In this document: positions 52,837 through 62,366 of the stretch, in pieces
Layout of the letters: each line of letters begins with the position of its first letter
Numbering within the stretch: position 1 is the first letter of the stretch
NCBI RefSeq assembly: GCF_027594145.1
Contig: NZ_JAQFFK010000005.1
Span: 1-64,000 of the forward strand
DNA from: Methanococcoides alaskense
GTDB lineage: Archaea > Halobacteriota > Methanosarcinia > Methanosarcinales > Methanosarcinaceae
Length of the DNA stretch: 64,000 nucleotides
Direction of reading: 5' to 3'
Position numbers and translations under genes: made by a program
The notes under the pieces: generated by a model
Told to the model about the DNA's origin: nothing
Seen by the model: the letters and a program-made list of their open reading frames with translations, nothing else
Database searches by the model: none

Positions 52837-54405
52837 TTATGCCTTCTTTATTGTTACCCAGAAAACACTGCCCTTTGCATCAGGATTGTCTTCCACTCCA
52901 ATGTGTCCGCCGTGCAGCTCGGTTATCTTCTTTGCTATAGCAAGCCCGAGCCCTGTACCCTTGACACCACTTTTGTCCACTCGCTTGAAACGCTCGAACA
53001 ACTTTGGCTTGTCTTCATCTGCAATACCGGGCCCAAAGTCTGTGACAGTTACTTTCCACTCGTCACCGGAATCCAGTATATCTATGATAACTCTTTCTTT
53101 TTCAGGACTATATTTTATGGCGTTTGATAGAAGATTGACAAAGACCTCTTCTATCATGGGATTTACCTTTGCCATATATGCACTATCAGGCATTACTTCG
53201 ATGTCCATCCCTCTTTCATCGATCTGGAGTTTAAGACTTTCCACGTTCTTCCTTAGCATCAGGGCAATATCCATGTCCTTGAACTCTATATTCTCAATGG
53301 TGTCCAGTTTTGCAAAGCTGGCTGCACTCCTTATCATCTCGATAAGTTTTTCGTTGTTCCTGTCGATGGTCTGCAGGATCTTCATCCTTTCCTCATCTTC
53401 CTCTCTCTCGAGCAGGATGTCGGTATATCCTTTGACGACCCCTGCAGGATTGAGTAGGTCATGGCGCAAAATATCTGTAAAGAGGTCTTTCATCTCATTA
53501 GACTTTTTTAACTGATCTGTATGGTCCCTGAGTTTTTCGATACCTTCTCTGCGTTGCATGAGATTCCATAATCCCTGCATCAGCAATGTTAACTGTCGCA
53601 CGTCTGATCTATCATAATCCCCATCCTTGTTGCCCACTCCTACGGTGGCAACTATTCTTTCCCCTTCGAACACAGGTATGGTCAGGTAGTTAAACATCTC
53701 CACATGACCGGGTGGAAATCCTTTCTTGAGGGAGTCGGGAGCAAGGTAATCATTGACTATAATTGGCTTCCTTTGTCGTATAGGCTCTCCCCAGAGTCCG
53801 ATATTTTTCACAGGGTATACGAATTTCTTATCCGGGATAGTACATTCCTGCATCACACTGTTGGACCATGTGTGCATTGTGAGGAGGCTCTCATCCTCGC
53901 TGAGAAATGCAATGTAGCCGATCGTGCTCTGTGTAAGCCTGACAGCCTGTTCATGCACAAAATCAGCTATCTGCTGCATTGGAGCGTCTGTCATTTGTTC
54001 AAGCTCCAGTAGTGCTTCAAGACGATACTCGTCAAGCTTCAGGGCATTTTCCAGTTCTACCCTTGAAGTGACATCTTCCAGGATACAAACCACTCCATGA
54101 GGGGAACCCTGGTCTGAGATGCCAGGACTGCAGTATATCTCTATCTCTATTGCATCATCCTTTTCAGGGGGGTGGAAATTAACCTGATAATGTGCAGACT
54201 CTCCCGAAATGGTCGTTCCGATAATATTTTGCATGTCTTCATCTGTGAAAATATCGGCCATGTTCGAACTGACAATGTCATTTTTGTGCATATTGAGAAT
54301 ACTGGTGAGTTTTTCATTGCAGAAGGTGATCATCCCAGTCTCATCAAAGTAAATGATACCCAATGGGGAACTTTCAAAGATCATGCGATAGTCATTATCA
54401 GACAT
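52837..54405 (-). CDS. PAS-GAF sensor histidine kinase
   Basis: 522 residues, soluble. PAS at about 1-125 (IFESSPLGIIYFDETGMITF, ending VVCILEDVTSRVELE), GAF at about 140-290 (YLTIPVFEGERIVATVGVGN), and a HisKA-like dimerisation helix with ILRHDLLNPAGVVKGYTDIL, in which the phospho-acceptor His is followed by Asp-Leu. HATPase_c has NLLSNAIKYSP, DFGPGIADEDK and GTGLGLAIAKKITELHGG. The G1 box differs slightly (FGPGI). No receiver gene is adjacent. The intergenic 52539-52836 shows nothing else. Confidence 0.92.
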   Translation of the reverse strand: MSDNDYRMIFESSPLGIIYFDETGMITFCNEKLTSILNMHKNDIVSSNMADIFTDEDMQNIIGTTISGESAHYQVNFHPPEKDDAIEIEIYCSPGISDQGSPHGVVCILEDVTSRVELENALKLDEYRLEALLELEQMTDAPMQQIADFVHEQAVRLTQSTIGYIAFLSEDESLLTMHTWSNSVMQECTIPDKKFVYPVKNIGLWGEPIRQRKPIIVNDYLAPDSLKKGFPPGHVEMFNYLTIPVFEGERIVATVGVGNKDGDYDRSDVRQLTLLMQGLWNLMQRREGIEKLRDHTDQLKKSNEMKDLFTDILRHDLLNPAGVVKGYTDILLEREEDEERMKILQTIDRNNEKLIEMIRSAASFAKLDTIENIEFKDMDIALMLRKNVESLKLQIDERGMDIEVMPDSAYMAKVNPMIEEVFVNLLSNAIKYSPEKERVIIDILDSGDEWKVTVTDFGPGIADEDKPKLFERFKRVDKSGVKGTGLGLAIAKKITELHGGHIGVEDNPDAKGSVFWVTIKKA

Positions 54406-54829
54406 TTAATACCCCCAATTACCTTATACTAATTTTGTGATTACTTATTATTTACTTATTTTGCTGGCAGAATGCATATGGCATAAATGGTACGTAAAAG
54501 TATTATCAATAATTTATAGGGGTTCAGGGTTTAACAGAGAAAGCTAAATACTTCATTTCTCAGTGAAAAATTGATATTTTTCAGGCTCTGTAGAAACTTA
54601 TTAAAATCAACATCTATGGGCTGAAATTTGGATTATATTCCAACATCGTGTAACACATTCCATAATATTTTCAAATTTGATTTTTGTCCGAACATTGAGG
54701 AGTCTCATACAGTCATAATTTATTTATTGCATTATTGAATTATATAGTATGATACTTAAACTGAATTTGTAAAGTAAAATTAAAACTCAGAATGCAAAAA
54801 GGCAAGGTTATTGCTGGAGTTGAGAAATA
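54406..54829. other. intergenic region with MITE
   Basis: About 420 bases. Promoter sequence for the kinase lies on the left, a degenerate MITE at 54584-54714 in the middle, and AT-rich TATATAGTATG promoter sequence at about 54740 before the surface-protein gene. Confidence 0.6.
54584..54714. mobile_element. degenerate copy of the GGCTCTGTAGAAA MITE
   Basis: Starts GGCTCTGTAGAAAC. The body aligns with the reverse complement of 30377-30506, including ATTATA-TCCAA, TGT-ACACAT-CC, and GTCCGAA-ATTGAGGA. The right end has decayed to TCTCATACAGTC. It has no coding capacity. Confidence 0.7.
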
Positions 54830-55762
54830 ATGAAAAGTAGAACGCTAAGATCATCTATTGTTATAATATTATGCCTATGTCTGATACCATCAGCAATGGC
54901 ATCTATGGAAGGGGTGCAAAAAGATGCTGCTCAATTAAAGATTGAGGAGTTGGAAGCTGAGTTGGGTGAAGAAGGAATGCAGGAAGTTGATGATTACCTA
55001 ACATTACAGGCTTCTTTGCCAGATGTTGTGAAAAGCATGCCGTTTAGTGGACTTGCATTTGCTGCTACAAACACTGAGAGTCAGAAGATCAAGATGGGAT
55101 ATATTGATAATTTCGATGTTTCTGAAAAAGAGAAGGATGGGTATAAAACTGGGCTTCAGGATGTTTGGGACAGATATCCTTTCAATATTACTAAAGATGA
55201 TTATCCGTTTATGGCTGAACTGGGTCCTATGATCGAAGCTGAAGCTTTTAGTGTATATAGTCCAGAGGAACTGGAAGCAATTTGAACGGTAGACCGGCCC
55301 CCTGAGCCCTCCGAACTCAAGACTAATTTATTCAGACTACATGAAAATGAGGATTACTTGGCACTGGAAGATTCTTTGCCAGATGTAGTGATTAATATGC
55401 CATGTGGTGGACTTGCTTTTGCTGCTAATGTTCCTGAAAATCAAGTTGAAGTAATGAGATATATTGATAACTCTCCTGTTCCTGAGGAGCTGAAGGAGAA
55501 ATACAAAACGAAAATACAGGATATCTGGGATAGGTATCCTGATAAAATCACTGAGGATGATTATCAATTTATGCATGAACTTGGTCGTATGATTTTTTCT
55601 AGTGCACTTGACGAAGAGGAGAGAGCAGCAGGAACGATAGACAACAGCAACTCCATATTTGTCGATAATGAGAGTGAGCAGAAGATAGGATCCGTATTTA
55701 CTGGGATGATGGCTATTGCTGTTGTATTGCTTTGTTTCTATCTTATAAGAAAATGGAAATAA
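54830..55762 (+). pseudogene. two-repeat secreted protein with C-terminal anchor, split by in-frame TGA
   Basis: The frame 54830-55285 encodes a signal peptide (MKSRTLRSSIVIILCLCLIP) and one repeat: SLPDVVKSMPFSGLAFAATN, YIDNFDV, DVWDRYPFNITKDDYPFMAE. After TGA at 55283-55285 the same frame is open to 55762 and encodes a second repeat (SLPDVVINMPCGGLAFAANV, DIWDRYPDKITEDDYQFMHE) and a C-terminal helix with RKWK. Together they make a plausible 310-residue anchored surface protein. As written, the first part would be secreted without anchor. Internal start at TTG 55358 could give only the second part, without signal peptide. Confidence 0.7.
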
Positions 55763-55777
55763 GAAAAGAGCCAAATG

Positions 55778-55812
55778 GGCTCTGTAAAAAACCTATTTTC
55801 TATTTCATTTTT
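55778..55812. repeat. terminus of an element related to 30586-30619
   Basis: GGCTCTGTAAAAAACC and the following TATTTTC and ATTTTTC match the reverse complement of 30586-30619. The rest of the element, up to the ModD-like stop at 55885, is AT-rich without a gene. Confidence 0.55.
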
Positions 55813-55884
55813 CAGGCTTTTAGTTGTTTAGATCCTGCTATTCTTCTTACTGATCGGGAATATTGGGATCTTGAAACTCCCCGT

Positions 55885-56676
55885 TCACAACCTTTCTATG
55901 TTAGTTGTAAGGTCAAAAGGACTTGCATAAAATGGTGCCGTGGTAACGACAAAATCCACTGAAGCTGCATATTTCGGGATGTCCTCGAATGAAATACCGC
56001 CTACAGCAAGTTCGAGCTTTGGATTTATCTCTCTAAGTTTTGGTGCCACTTCTTTTAGCTCTTCAGGGCTGTAATGGTCAAGTAGCAGGATATCCGCTAT
56101 GGGGGCGTACTTAAAAACCTCTTCTTTTGTGCGTGGTTCTATCTCTATCTTCCTCATGGCCCTGAGCTTTTCAAAAGAACCGACCACGTTAAAGTGATTC
56201 TGTGTTATCAGTATGGAATCACTAAGGGAATTTCGATGATGGTCACCGCCACCGACATGCACGGACCTTAATTCGTATTTACGAAAGCCGGGATGTGCCT
56301 TCCTGCTTGTGGCTATCATGATATCAGGGTTCACTTGTCTTGCACTGTCCACCATTTTCCTTGTCTTTGTGGCAATGGCGCAGGTCATTGAAAGAAATGT
56401 CTGTGAGATCCTCCAGAACTTGAAAAGCTTACGCAGGTCACCTTCTGCTTCGAAAAGTACCGCATTCTCTACAAACTCTTTCCCGTTTTCGAGATGCATG
56501 TTCACTTTCAAGCCTTTCTTCTCATAAAATTCTGCCAGATCATCTGCACAGGAGGCAATACCAGGGTCTCTTGACCTGATCGTCAGCCTTCCGTCTCCTT
56601 CTATACCGAGCAGTTCTGTGGTTTCATCTCCGTAGGGGCAATCCTCAAGCAGATAATGTTCGAATTCTTCGATCAT
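55885..56676 (-). CDS. ModD/nicotinate phosphoribosyltransferase-like protein
   Basis: About 263 residues. Family features include SRDPGIASCADDLAEFYEKK, the hinge IATKTRKMVDSARQ, TSRKAHPGFRKYELRSVHVG and GGDHHRNSLSDSILITQNHF; the latter two are the substrate-phosphate loops of quinolinate phosphoribosyltransferase relatives. It belongs to the ModD group, often linked to molybdate transport, and its reaction is unproven. AGGTGA before the ATG at 56676 sets the start. A palindrome lies 62 bases upstream. Confidence 0.8.
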   Translation of the reverse strand: MIEEFEHYLLEDCPYGDETTELLGIEGDGRLTIRSRDPGIASCADDLAEFYEKKGLKVNMHLENGKEFVENAVLFEAEGDLRKLFKFWRISQTFLSMTCAIATKTRKMVDSARQVNPDIMIATSRKAHPGFRKYELRSVHVGGGDHHRNSLSDSILITQNHFNVVGSFEKLRAMRKIEIEPRTKEEVFKYAPIADILLLDHYSPEELKEVAPKLREINPKLELAVGGISFEDIPKYAASVDFVVTTAPFYASPFDLTTNIERL

Positions 56677-56715
56677 GGTTTCACCTATTGTTTCATAATT
56701 TAGATTTAACATCAT

Positions 56716-57042
56716 ATCTGTTAAAAATACGATCGTATGACCACTGTGGTCAATAACTGCTGCTGTTCTAACGGAGTAGATGAACGGGCAATGTGGCAGT
56801 TCTAATGGATGGCTTAGTGGAAATCAGCTATCCAAATGTGCCGTTTTGCATCCTTTAGCGGTCATACATTCGAATTTAACATAGTCTAAGCAAGCGTTAT
56901 GTATGAATGAACATAACGGTTATAAATGTATCGATTTGATCAGGATCTTATTGTTTTATCATTTTAAAATTAACATATTTTAATCTTACTTACTCTTGTT
57001 TTTCCGATAACTTGATATTTCCAAGAATTTTATTGATATAAC
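56716..57042. other. intergenic region between divergent genes
   Basis: About 330 bases. It holds a palindrome at 56738-56752 and weak repeats on the left, and AT-rich promoter sequence for the Nif3-like gene on the right. No gene is seen. Confidence 0.5.
56738..56752. promoter_or_regulatory. 15-bp palindrome TGACCAC T GTGGTCA upstream of the ModD-like gene
   Basis: A perfect dyad of seven base pairs around one base, 62 bases before the ModD-like start and near its expected promoter. It looks like a dimeric regulator's operator; the regulator is unknown. Confidence 0.5.
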
Positions 57043-57783
57043 ATGGAGCTATCAAAAGTAGTCGAAACACTTGAGGAGATCGCCCCTCCTGAACTTGCAG
57101 AGGATTTCGATATTGGTCGTATAGGTCTCACACTTGACCTTGACAACGATATCAAAAGAATCGCAGTTGCACTTGACCCCACTTATTATGTCCTGGGACG
57201 TGCAGCACAGATAGGTGCAGACCTGCTCATCACCCATCACACATTGATATTCCATTCTGTGAACCTTATCTCAAAAGAGCTTGCTTGCTTGTTGAAAATT
57301 GCATTTGACAATGAAATATCCCTTTATTCGATGCATACGAACTATGACAGTGCAAAGGGTGGTGTGAACGATGTGCTCGCTCAACGTCTGGGTCTTAACG
57401 ACGTATATGAGGTGGGTATGGGACGGATAGGTACTATTGATGAATGTCCTCTGGATGTGTTCATCGACCATGTGGCAAAAAGTCTGAACACTCATCTTCA
57501 GTATGTTGGGGAAAAGGATACCATTAAAAAAGTAATGGTCTTTGGTGGCAGTGGTTTCAAGGACGAATATCTCGATATCGCAAGGGACAACGATGTGGAT
57601 GCCTATGTTTCTGCTGAACTGAAACACGATGTTCTCCGTAGCTATGATGACCTGCTCCTAGTAGATGCGACCCATTATGCAACAGAGAACCCTGCAATGG
57701 AAACTCTCTGTGAACGTTTGAAGGACTTATTAAAGATCGATGTTGAATTCATTGCGAACGATCCTTTCATCAAGGTGAGATGA
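57043..57783 (+). CDS. Nif3-like dinuclear metal centre protein
   Basis: 246 residues. Metal ligands occur in LITHHTLIFHS, MHTNYDSAKGGVND and VDATHYATENPAME, the usual His/Asp/Glu set of the NIF3/GTP cyclohydrolase-like family. Biological function is not settled. The ATG follows a TATA-like TTGATATAAC directly, so the message is probably leaderless. It overlaps the next small gene by one base. Confidence 0.9.
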   Translation: MELSKVVETLEEIAPPELAEDFDIGRIGLTLDLDNDIKRIAVALDPTYYVLGRAAQIGADLLITHHTLIFHSVNLISKELACLLKIAFDNEISLYSMHTNYDSAKGGVNDVLAQRLGLNDVYEVGMGRIGTIDECPLDVFIDHVAKSLNTHLQYVGEKDTIKKVMVFGGSGFKDEYLDIARDNDVDAYVSAELKHDVLRSYDDLLLVDATHYATENPAMETLCERLKDLLKIDVEFIANDPFIKVR

Positions 57784-57971
57784 TGGCAGAAAAGGAACAT
57801 GAAGAACTTTCGGATGAAGAACTGGACGAACTGATGATGGAGCAGTCAAAAGCACCTGGCTGCAAAAAACACCGTGGGTATGGGAAGTTCGATAAACCAC
57901 CGGTCAATAGGGGGGTTGCGGTCGCTTCTTCTGAAAAAGATGATGATGAGTGCAATGAAAAAGTAAAGTAA
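57783..57971 (+). CDS. small acidic protein with Cys/His motif
   Basis: 62 residues. Glu/Asp-rich N-terminus (KEHEELSDEELDELMMEQSK), a central PGCKKHRGYGKF with Cys and His, and a charged tail. The ATG shares one base with the Nif3-like gene's stop, with AAGGTGAG as ribosome-binding site, so it is translationally coupled. Function unknown; coupling suggests a partner role to the metal-binding Nif3 protein. Confidence 0.6.
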   Translation: MAEKEHEELSDEELDELMMEQSKAPGCKKHRGYGKFDKPPVNRGVAVASSEKDDDECNEKVK

Positions 57972-58067
57972 AGTAAGGTTAAAATGGAAGGCTGAATACA
58001 AAATATTGAATGAATGCCAGCAGCCCTTTTGAACTAGAAATATCAAAAAGAGTGGACCAAATTGGTC

Positions 58068-58604
58068 TCACTCTTCTTTCACATTGTTAATAACTCGTTT
58101 TCCGCGTTCCATTGGAACGATGGTGAGTTCCGCATTTCCAAATTCACGTTTGAGCGGCTCTTCCTGTGCTATCCTGTCCATTGTGAGGGCGACAGCGGCA
58201 ACTTCGGAATGTGGCTGATTCCCAATGGCAACATTCCAGTCGGCTAGGTTATATATCTCCGTGGGTACCTTTTCAGCACCGACCACTATCATGAGCTTAT
58301 CGCACAACTTGATCTCTCCGGCAGCATCAGGAAGATTGATCCCGTACATGGAAAGGTGGCATACTTTCCCGCCTTCCTCTTTCCATTTTTCGATCTCGCT
58401 CTTCCAGTTGACATCATTTTCAACATAAAAATCGCCACCCCAGCGCTCGGCTACATCTTCGATAACATTCTTAATTCCTTTATCATTGGATGCCAGGAGC
58501 ATGCCTTCAGCACCGAGGGCTCGGGCTGTAAGGCCTACGTGGGTGGTTATTCTCTTATCCCTCTCTGGACGATGTCCGAGTCGGAGGATCACTATTTTTT
58601 GCAT
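58068..58604 (-). CDS. trm56: tRNA (cytidine-56-2'-O)-methyltransferase Trm56
   Basis: 178 residues. SPOUT fold: VILRLGHRPERDKRITTHVG at the N-terminus, VCHLSMYGINLPDA and LMIVVGAEKVPTEIYNLADW forming the knotted SAM site, then VAIGNQPHSEVAAVALTMDR. It matches the archaeal Trm56 family, which methylates C56 in the T loop. It lies six bases downstream of the AMP phosphorylase gene in one operon. Confidence 0.95.
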   Translation of the reverse strand: MQKIVILRLGHRPERDKRITTHVGLTARALGAEGMLLASNDKGIKNVIEDVAERWGGDFYVENDVNWKSEIEKWKEEGGKVCHLSMYGINLPDAAGEIKLCDKLMIVVGAEKVPTEIYNLADWNVAIGNQPHSEVAAVALTMDRIAQEEPLKREFGNAELTIVPMERGKRVINNVKEE

Positions 58605-58609
58605 TGTAA

Positions 58610-60130
58610 TTATATCTCCTTGAAACTCTGGATGCGCTCCAGCATCATTCCCTCTACAATGAATGGAGTTCGTTCCTTTGCGCTCTTGGCCGCGGTTTCA
58701 AGTTTTGATTTCTTCTCTGCATAAATGGTCATCATAGTTTCTCCTTCTTTCAAAGGCTCTCCATGTTTCTTATGCAAAAGCAGTCCTGCACCTTTATCGT
58801 TAGGTGCTCCTGCAAGCCTGGCGATCTGAACAAGGCGCTTGTTGTCCATCTCAAGTATATATCCGTTATTAGGGGCAATGATATCTTCAGTGAACTCTCC
58901 TACAGAAATGTCCTTGTGGGTCACATCCGGATTTCCGCCCTGTATCTTGATGATCTCTTTGAACTTCGCCAGTGCCTTTCCGTTCTTGAGGGTCTCAATG
59001 GCAAGGTCATATCCCTTGTCTTTGCCAGCCACATTTCCCATCTCAAGAAGCATTCCTGCAAGTGACGCGCTCTTCTCTATCAGACTGTTCGGCCCCTCAA
59101 AGCTCTCAAGGACCTTCAATGCCTCGATCACTTCAAGTGCAGGTCCGATAGTGCGTCCCACGGGGGATGCACCATAGGTCAGAGCACAATCCACATCCAT
59201 ACCAAGCCTGTCTCCGAGATTGATCAGGTCCCTTGCAAGCTTTCTTCCTTCCTGTACGTTTTTTATCTTAGTACCGGGGCCTGTGGGTATGTCCATTACG
59301 ACATGGTCTGCACCAATGGCACCTTTCTTTGCCATGATGGATGCGAGCATCTGGCAATGCGGGTCAATTGAAAGCGGGTACTCGACCTTTATGAGCTTAT
59401 CATCCGCAGGTGCAATATTGGTAGCACCGCCCCAGACAAGTACGCCACCAACCTCTTCGGTCATCCTCTTAATTTCAGCAGCATCGAACTCAACAGGTGC
59501 AAGTATCTCCATCAGGTCTGCAGTCCCTCCTGCACCAGTGATTGCCCTTGAGCTGGTCTTTGGGATGAGTAATCCGTTTGCAGCTACTATGGGGACGATG
59601 AGCAATGAGATCTTATTTCCGGGAACTCCTCCGATGGAATGCTTGTCCATTATTGGATGGGTCTCGAAATCCAGTGTGTCACCAGAAGCGATCATGGCAC
59701 GTGTAAGCCATTCGGTTTCATCATCGGTCATGTCGTTTATATATGTGGCAGTAAGGAATGCAGCAATTTCTATCTCGGCAAGGTTTTCTTCGACAATATC
59801 CTTCACAAGTATGTCAATCTCTTCCTTTGTGAGCTTCTGTCCATCCATAGTCTTTCTTATAATATAGGTTGACTTTGGTTTTTCAGCAGGGAATACCTCG
59901 ACCGTCTCGGTCCATTCCTTATTCAGTGCCTCTTTTACTTCATGGTATAACCCTATCATGCCGGGTGATATCATATCTTCTGTGAAATCCACGATGGCTG
60001 TTAGGGTCTCGTGGTCCCTTATACGTACCCTATCTCCTTCATTGACACCTAGCTCCTTAGCATCAATTGTGTTCAGGATCACTTTATATTTGCCTACTTT
60101 GACATCAATGGGTTGTACTTTTAGTTGCAT
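58610..60130 (-). CDS. AMP phosphorylase (archaeal nucleotide salvage)
   Basis: 506 residues. The N-terminal extension of about 85 residues (LKVQPIDVKVGKYKVILN) is specific to AMP phosphorylase. The thymidine phosphorylase-like core has DKHSIGGVPGNKISLLIVPI, SSRAITGAGGTADLMEILAP and MASIMAKKGAIGADHVVMDI. It phosphorolyses AMP to ribose 1,5-bisphosphate, feeding archaeal type III RubisCO in the AMP pathway. First gene of a two-gene unit with trm56. Confidence 0.95.
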   Translation of the reverse strand: MQLKVQPIDVKVGKYKVILNTIDAKELGVNEGDRVRIRDHETLTAIVDFTEDMISPGMIGLYHEVKEALNKEWTETVEVFPAEKPKSTYIIRKTMDGQKLTKEEIDILVKDIVEENLAEIEIAAFLTATYINDMTDDETEWLTRAMIASGDTLDFETHPIMDKHSIGGVPGNKISLLIVPIVAANGLLIPKTSSRAITGAGGTADLMEILAPVEFDAAEIKRMTEEVGGVLVWGGATNIAPADDKLIKVEYPLSIDPHCQMLASIMAKKGAIGADHVVMDIPTGPGTKIKNVQEGRKLARDLINLGDRLGMDVDCALTYGASPVGRTIGPALEVIEALKVLESFEGPNSLIEKSASLAGMLLEMGNVAGKDKGYDLAIETLKNGKALAKFKEIIKIQGGNPDVTHKDISVGEFTEDIIAPNNGYILEMDNKRLVQIARLAGAPNDKGAGLLLHKKHGEPLKEGETMMTIYAEKKSKLETAAKSAKERTPFIVEGMMLERIQSFKEI

Positions 60131-60446
60131 TGTCTCACCTCTATCTCTTTAGTACTTTCATTTTTCTGGATATATAGGTTTACATTGGCTGACCTTTCTG
60201 AGTCGTGTTGATGCTAGTTTTACCTATTGTATAACCAATAATCTTTTATAAAACGGTACTATAATAATTATAATGATGATAATGCTATGCAACTTGCAGT
60301 AAGCGAATGTACTCGATCTGCACAATAATGAAGGCATATCATGGGGGAGTCCCTCTATTTTGGTCCATATAGCATATCGATCACAAAAGGTTTGGTAGAA
60401 TGATAGAAAGTTCTGATAATGAGTTCGATGCAAAAAAGACGAAAAT
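60131..60446. other. divergent promoter region, no gene seen
   Basis: About 315 bases between the AMP phosphorylase and pilus-type ATPase genes. AT-rich ACTATAATAATTATAATG at about 60249 is the clearest promoter-like stretch. No repeat or RNA is seen. Confidence 0.5.
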
Positions 60447-62366
60447 ATGTCTGCGGAGAATATTACAATGAATACAATAGATGTGGTAGAGGATGACTTG
60501 TCATCAAGTTCATCTTTAGGGGAAGTGGGTACGAGTAAATCCTCGGAAGATCAATTGTCAAATATTGTAGAGGTCGTTGAAGATGATTCTCAGACCGAGC
60601 TCCTTTCTAAAGAAGAGCTGGAGAGCGATATTGAGGTGTTGCTTGATCTTGCCGATGAAAATGTTGACGATTCCTCAAAGTTACCGGATGAGATCAATTC
60701 AGCATGGGAAAAGACCCTGAGAGGACTTGGTGCAGAGAAAAGAATTCCAGAGGTTATTCCACTTGAGATCAAACCGGATTCGTTTTTCAAGAAGTTCTTG
60801 AATATGATTAACCCAAAAGCTTTTGAGCTGGAAGATTATGATCTCGCAAAACACGGTCCTCTTGTAGAAATAACCCTTCCGGCAAATTCTGCCTATAAAG
60901 AAATGGAATTCTATAATGTGAATCCACCATATTCTTACATTAGAGTAGCTTATAATCCTGAAATTCATGAATACCTATACCAGGTACTTGAACCTGAACT
61001 TTCCAAAGAGGAAACAAGGCTTTTCAAGATGATAAAAGAACGTCTTGGTGAAGTTATGGATGCTCATCTGAAAAGTATGAACAGGCTTGATTCCGAAGAA
61101 TATCTGAGGTCAAATGTTAATTCATTCCTGATCGATTACAGGATCAGGATCACCACCATAACTCGCGAGAAGATCAATTATTACATTATTCGTGATTATC
61201 TTGGCTATGGTGAAGTAGATGCCATTATGCGTGATCTGGAGATCGAGGATATTTCAGGTGATGGTCCGAACACTCCTGTCTATGTTTATCATAAAAAGTA
61301 TGAATCCATACCTTCCAATATAATTTTTGATGATGAAGACGTATTAAATGCTTTGATCATAAGGCTAGCTCAAATTTGTGGCAAACATATTTCCATTGCG
61401 AATCCGATCTTGGATGCAACATTGCCTGATGGTTCCCGTATACAGATGACTCTTGGAAGGGAGATCACCACAAGGGGAAGTACTTTTACTATTCGTAGAT
61501 TCAATGAGAATCCAATTATGCCTGGTGATCTTGTAGGCTATCATACATTTTCTACTGCAATGCTGGCATATCTCTGGCTTGCTGTTGATTCAAGTAGGAG
61601 TCTTATTTTCGCAGGCGGCACTGCTTCAGGCAAGACCACTGCGATGAATGCTATTTCCACTTTTATTCAGCCTGAAATGAAAATTGTTTCCATTGAAGAT
61701 ACAAGGGAATTGAACCTTGCTCACCCAAATTGGATACCTGGTGTTACGCGTGAAGCTTTTGGAGGTGAAAATAGAGGTTCCATTGAGATGTATGAACTTT
61801 TGAAGGCTGCACTTCGTCAGCGTCCGGAATTTATCCTTGTGGGTGAAGTTAGGGGTGCCGAAGCATATGTGCTTTTCCAGGCAATGTCCACAGGGCACAC
61901 AACATTTTCCACTATGCATGCAGATTCCGTATCATCGATCGTACACAGGCTTGAGAATCCTCCCATCAATGTGCCCAGGATCATGATCCAAGCCCTTGAT
62001 ATTGTAGCAATTCAGGCACAGGTGAAAATTGGGGATGAGAGGGTAAGGAGATGTAAATCACTTACCGAGATCATAGGGGTTGATCCAAGGTCTGGTGAAC
62101 TTCTGACTAACGAGGTATTTGTATGGAATGCAGCAAAAGACCTGTTCCAATATTCCGGTCGTTCCTACGTCCTTGATGATCTAATGGAATCAAGAGGCTG
62201 GGATGATGCTAAGGTCAAGGAAGAATTGCAGGAGCGTCAAGACGTTCTCGAATGGTCACGCTTGAAGAATATCACATACTTCAGGGATTTCTCCAAGATA
62301 GTGGTTGCGCACAGGCGTGAGCCTGAAACATTAATGAAAGTTGTAAGGCAGGATCTGAATGGATAA
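60447..62366 (+). CDS. type II/IV secretion (pilus assembly) ATPase
   Basis: 639 residues. An acidic N-terminal about 120 residues precede the GspE/TadA-like core. Walker A is GGTASGKTTAMN at about 391-402, with IVSIEDTRELNLAHPNWIPG and RQRPEFILVGEVRGAEAYVL (Walker B and Asp box), then MSTGHTTFSTMHAD. It powers assembly of type IV pilus-like fibres. The gene overlaps the following TadC-like gene by eight bases. The ribosome-binding site is weak. Confidence 0.93.
   Translation: MSAENITMNTIDVVEDDLSSSSSLGEVGTSKSSEDQLSNIVEVVEDDSQTELLSKEELESDIEVLLDLADENVDDSSKLPDEINSAWEKTLRGLGAEKRIPEVIPLEIKPDSFFKKFLNMINPKAFELEDYDLAKHGPLVEITLPANSAYKEMEFYNVNPPYSYIRVAYNPEIHEYLYQVLEPELSKEETRLFKMIKERLGEVMDAHLKSMNRLDSEEYLRSNVNSFLIDYRIRITTITREKINYYIIRDYLGYGEVDAIMRDLEIEDISGDGPNTPVYVYHKKYESIPSNIIFDDEDVLNALIIRLAQICGKHISIANPILDATLPDGSRIQMTLGREITTRGSTFTIRRFNENPIMPGDLVGYHTFSTAMLAYLWLAVDSSRSLIFAGGTASGKTTAMNAISTFIQPEMKIVSIEDTRELNLAHPNWIPGVTREAFGGENRGSIEMYELLKAALRQRPEFILVGEVRGAEAYVLFQAMSTGHTTFSTMHADSVSSIVHRLENPPINVPRIMIQALDIVAIQAQVKIGDERVRRCKSLTEIIGVDPRSGELLTNEVFVWNAAKDLFQYSGRSYVLDDLMESRGWDDAKVKEELQERQDVLEWSRLKNITYFRDFSKIVVAHRREPETLMKVVRQDLNG

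Noticed and set aside
55732-55962. 76-residue frame overlapping the ModD-like gene end
   Set aside because: It spans a repeat terminus and is antisense to a real gene, without protein-like features.
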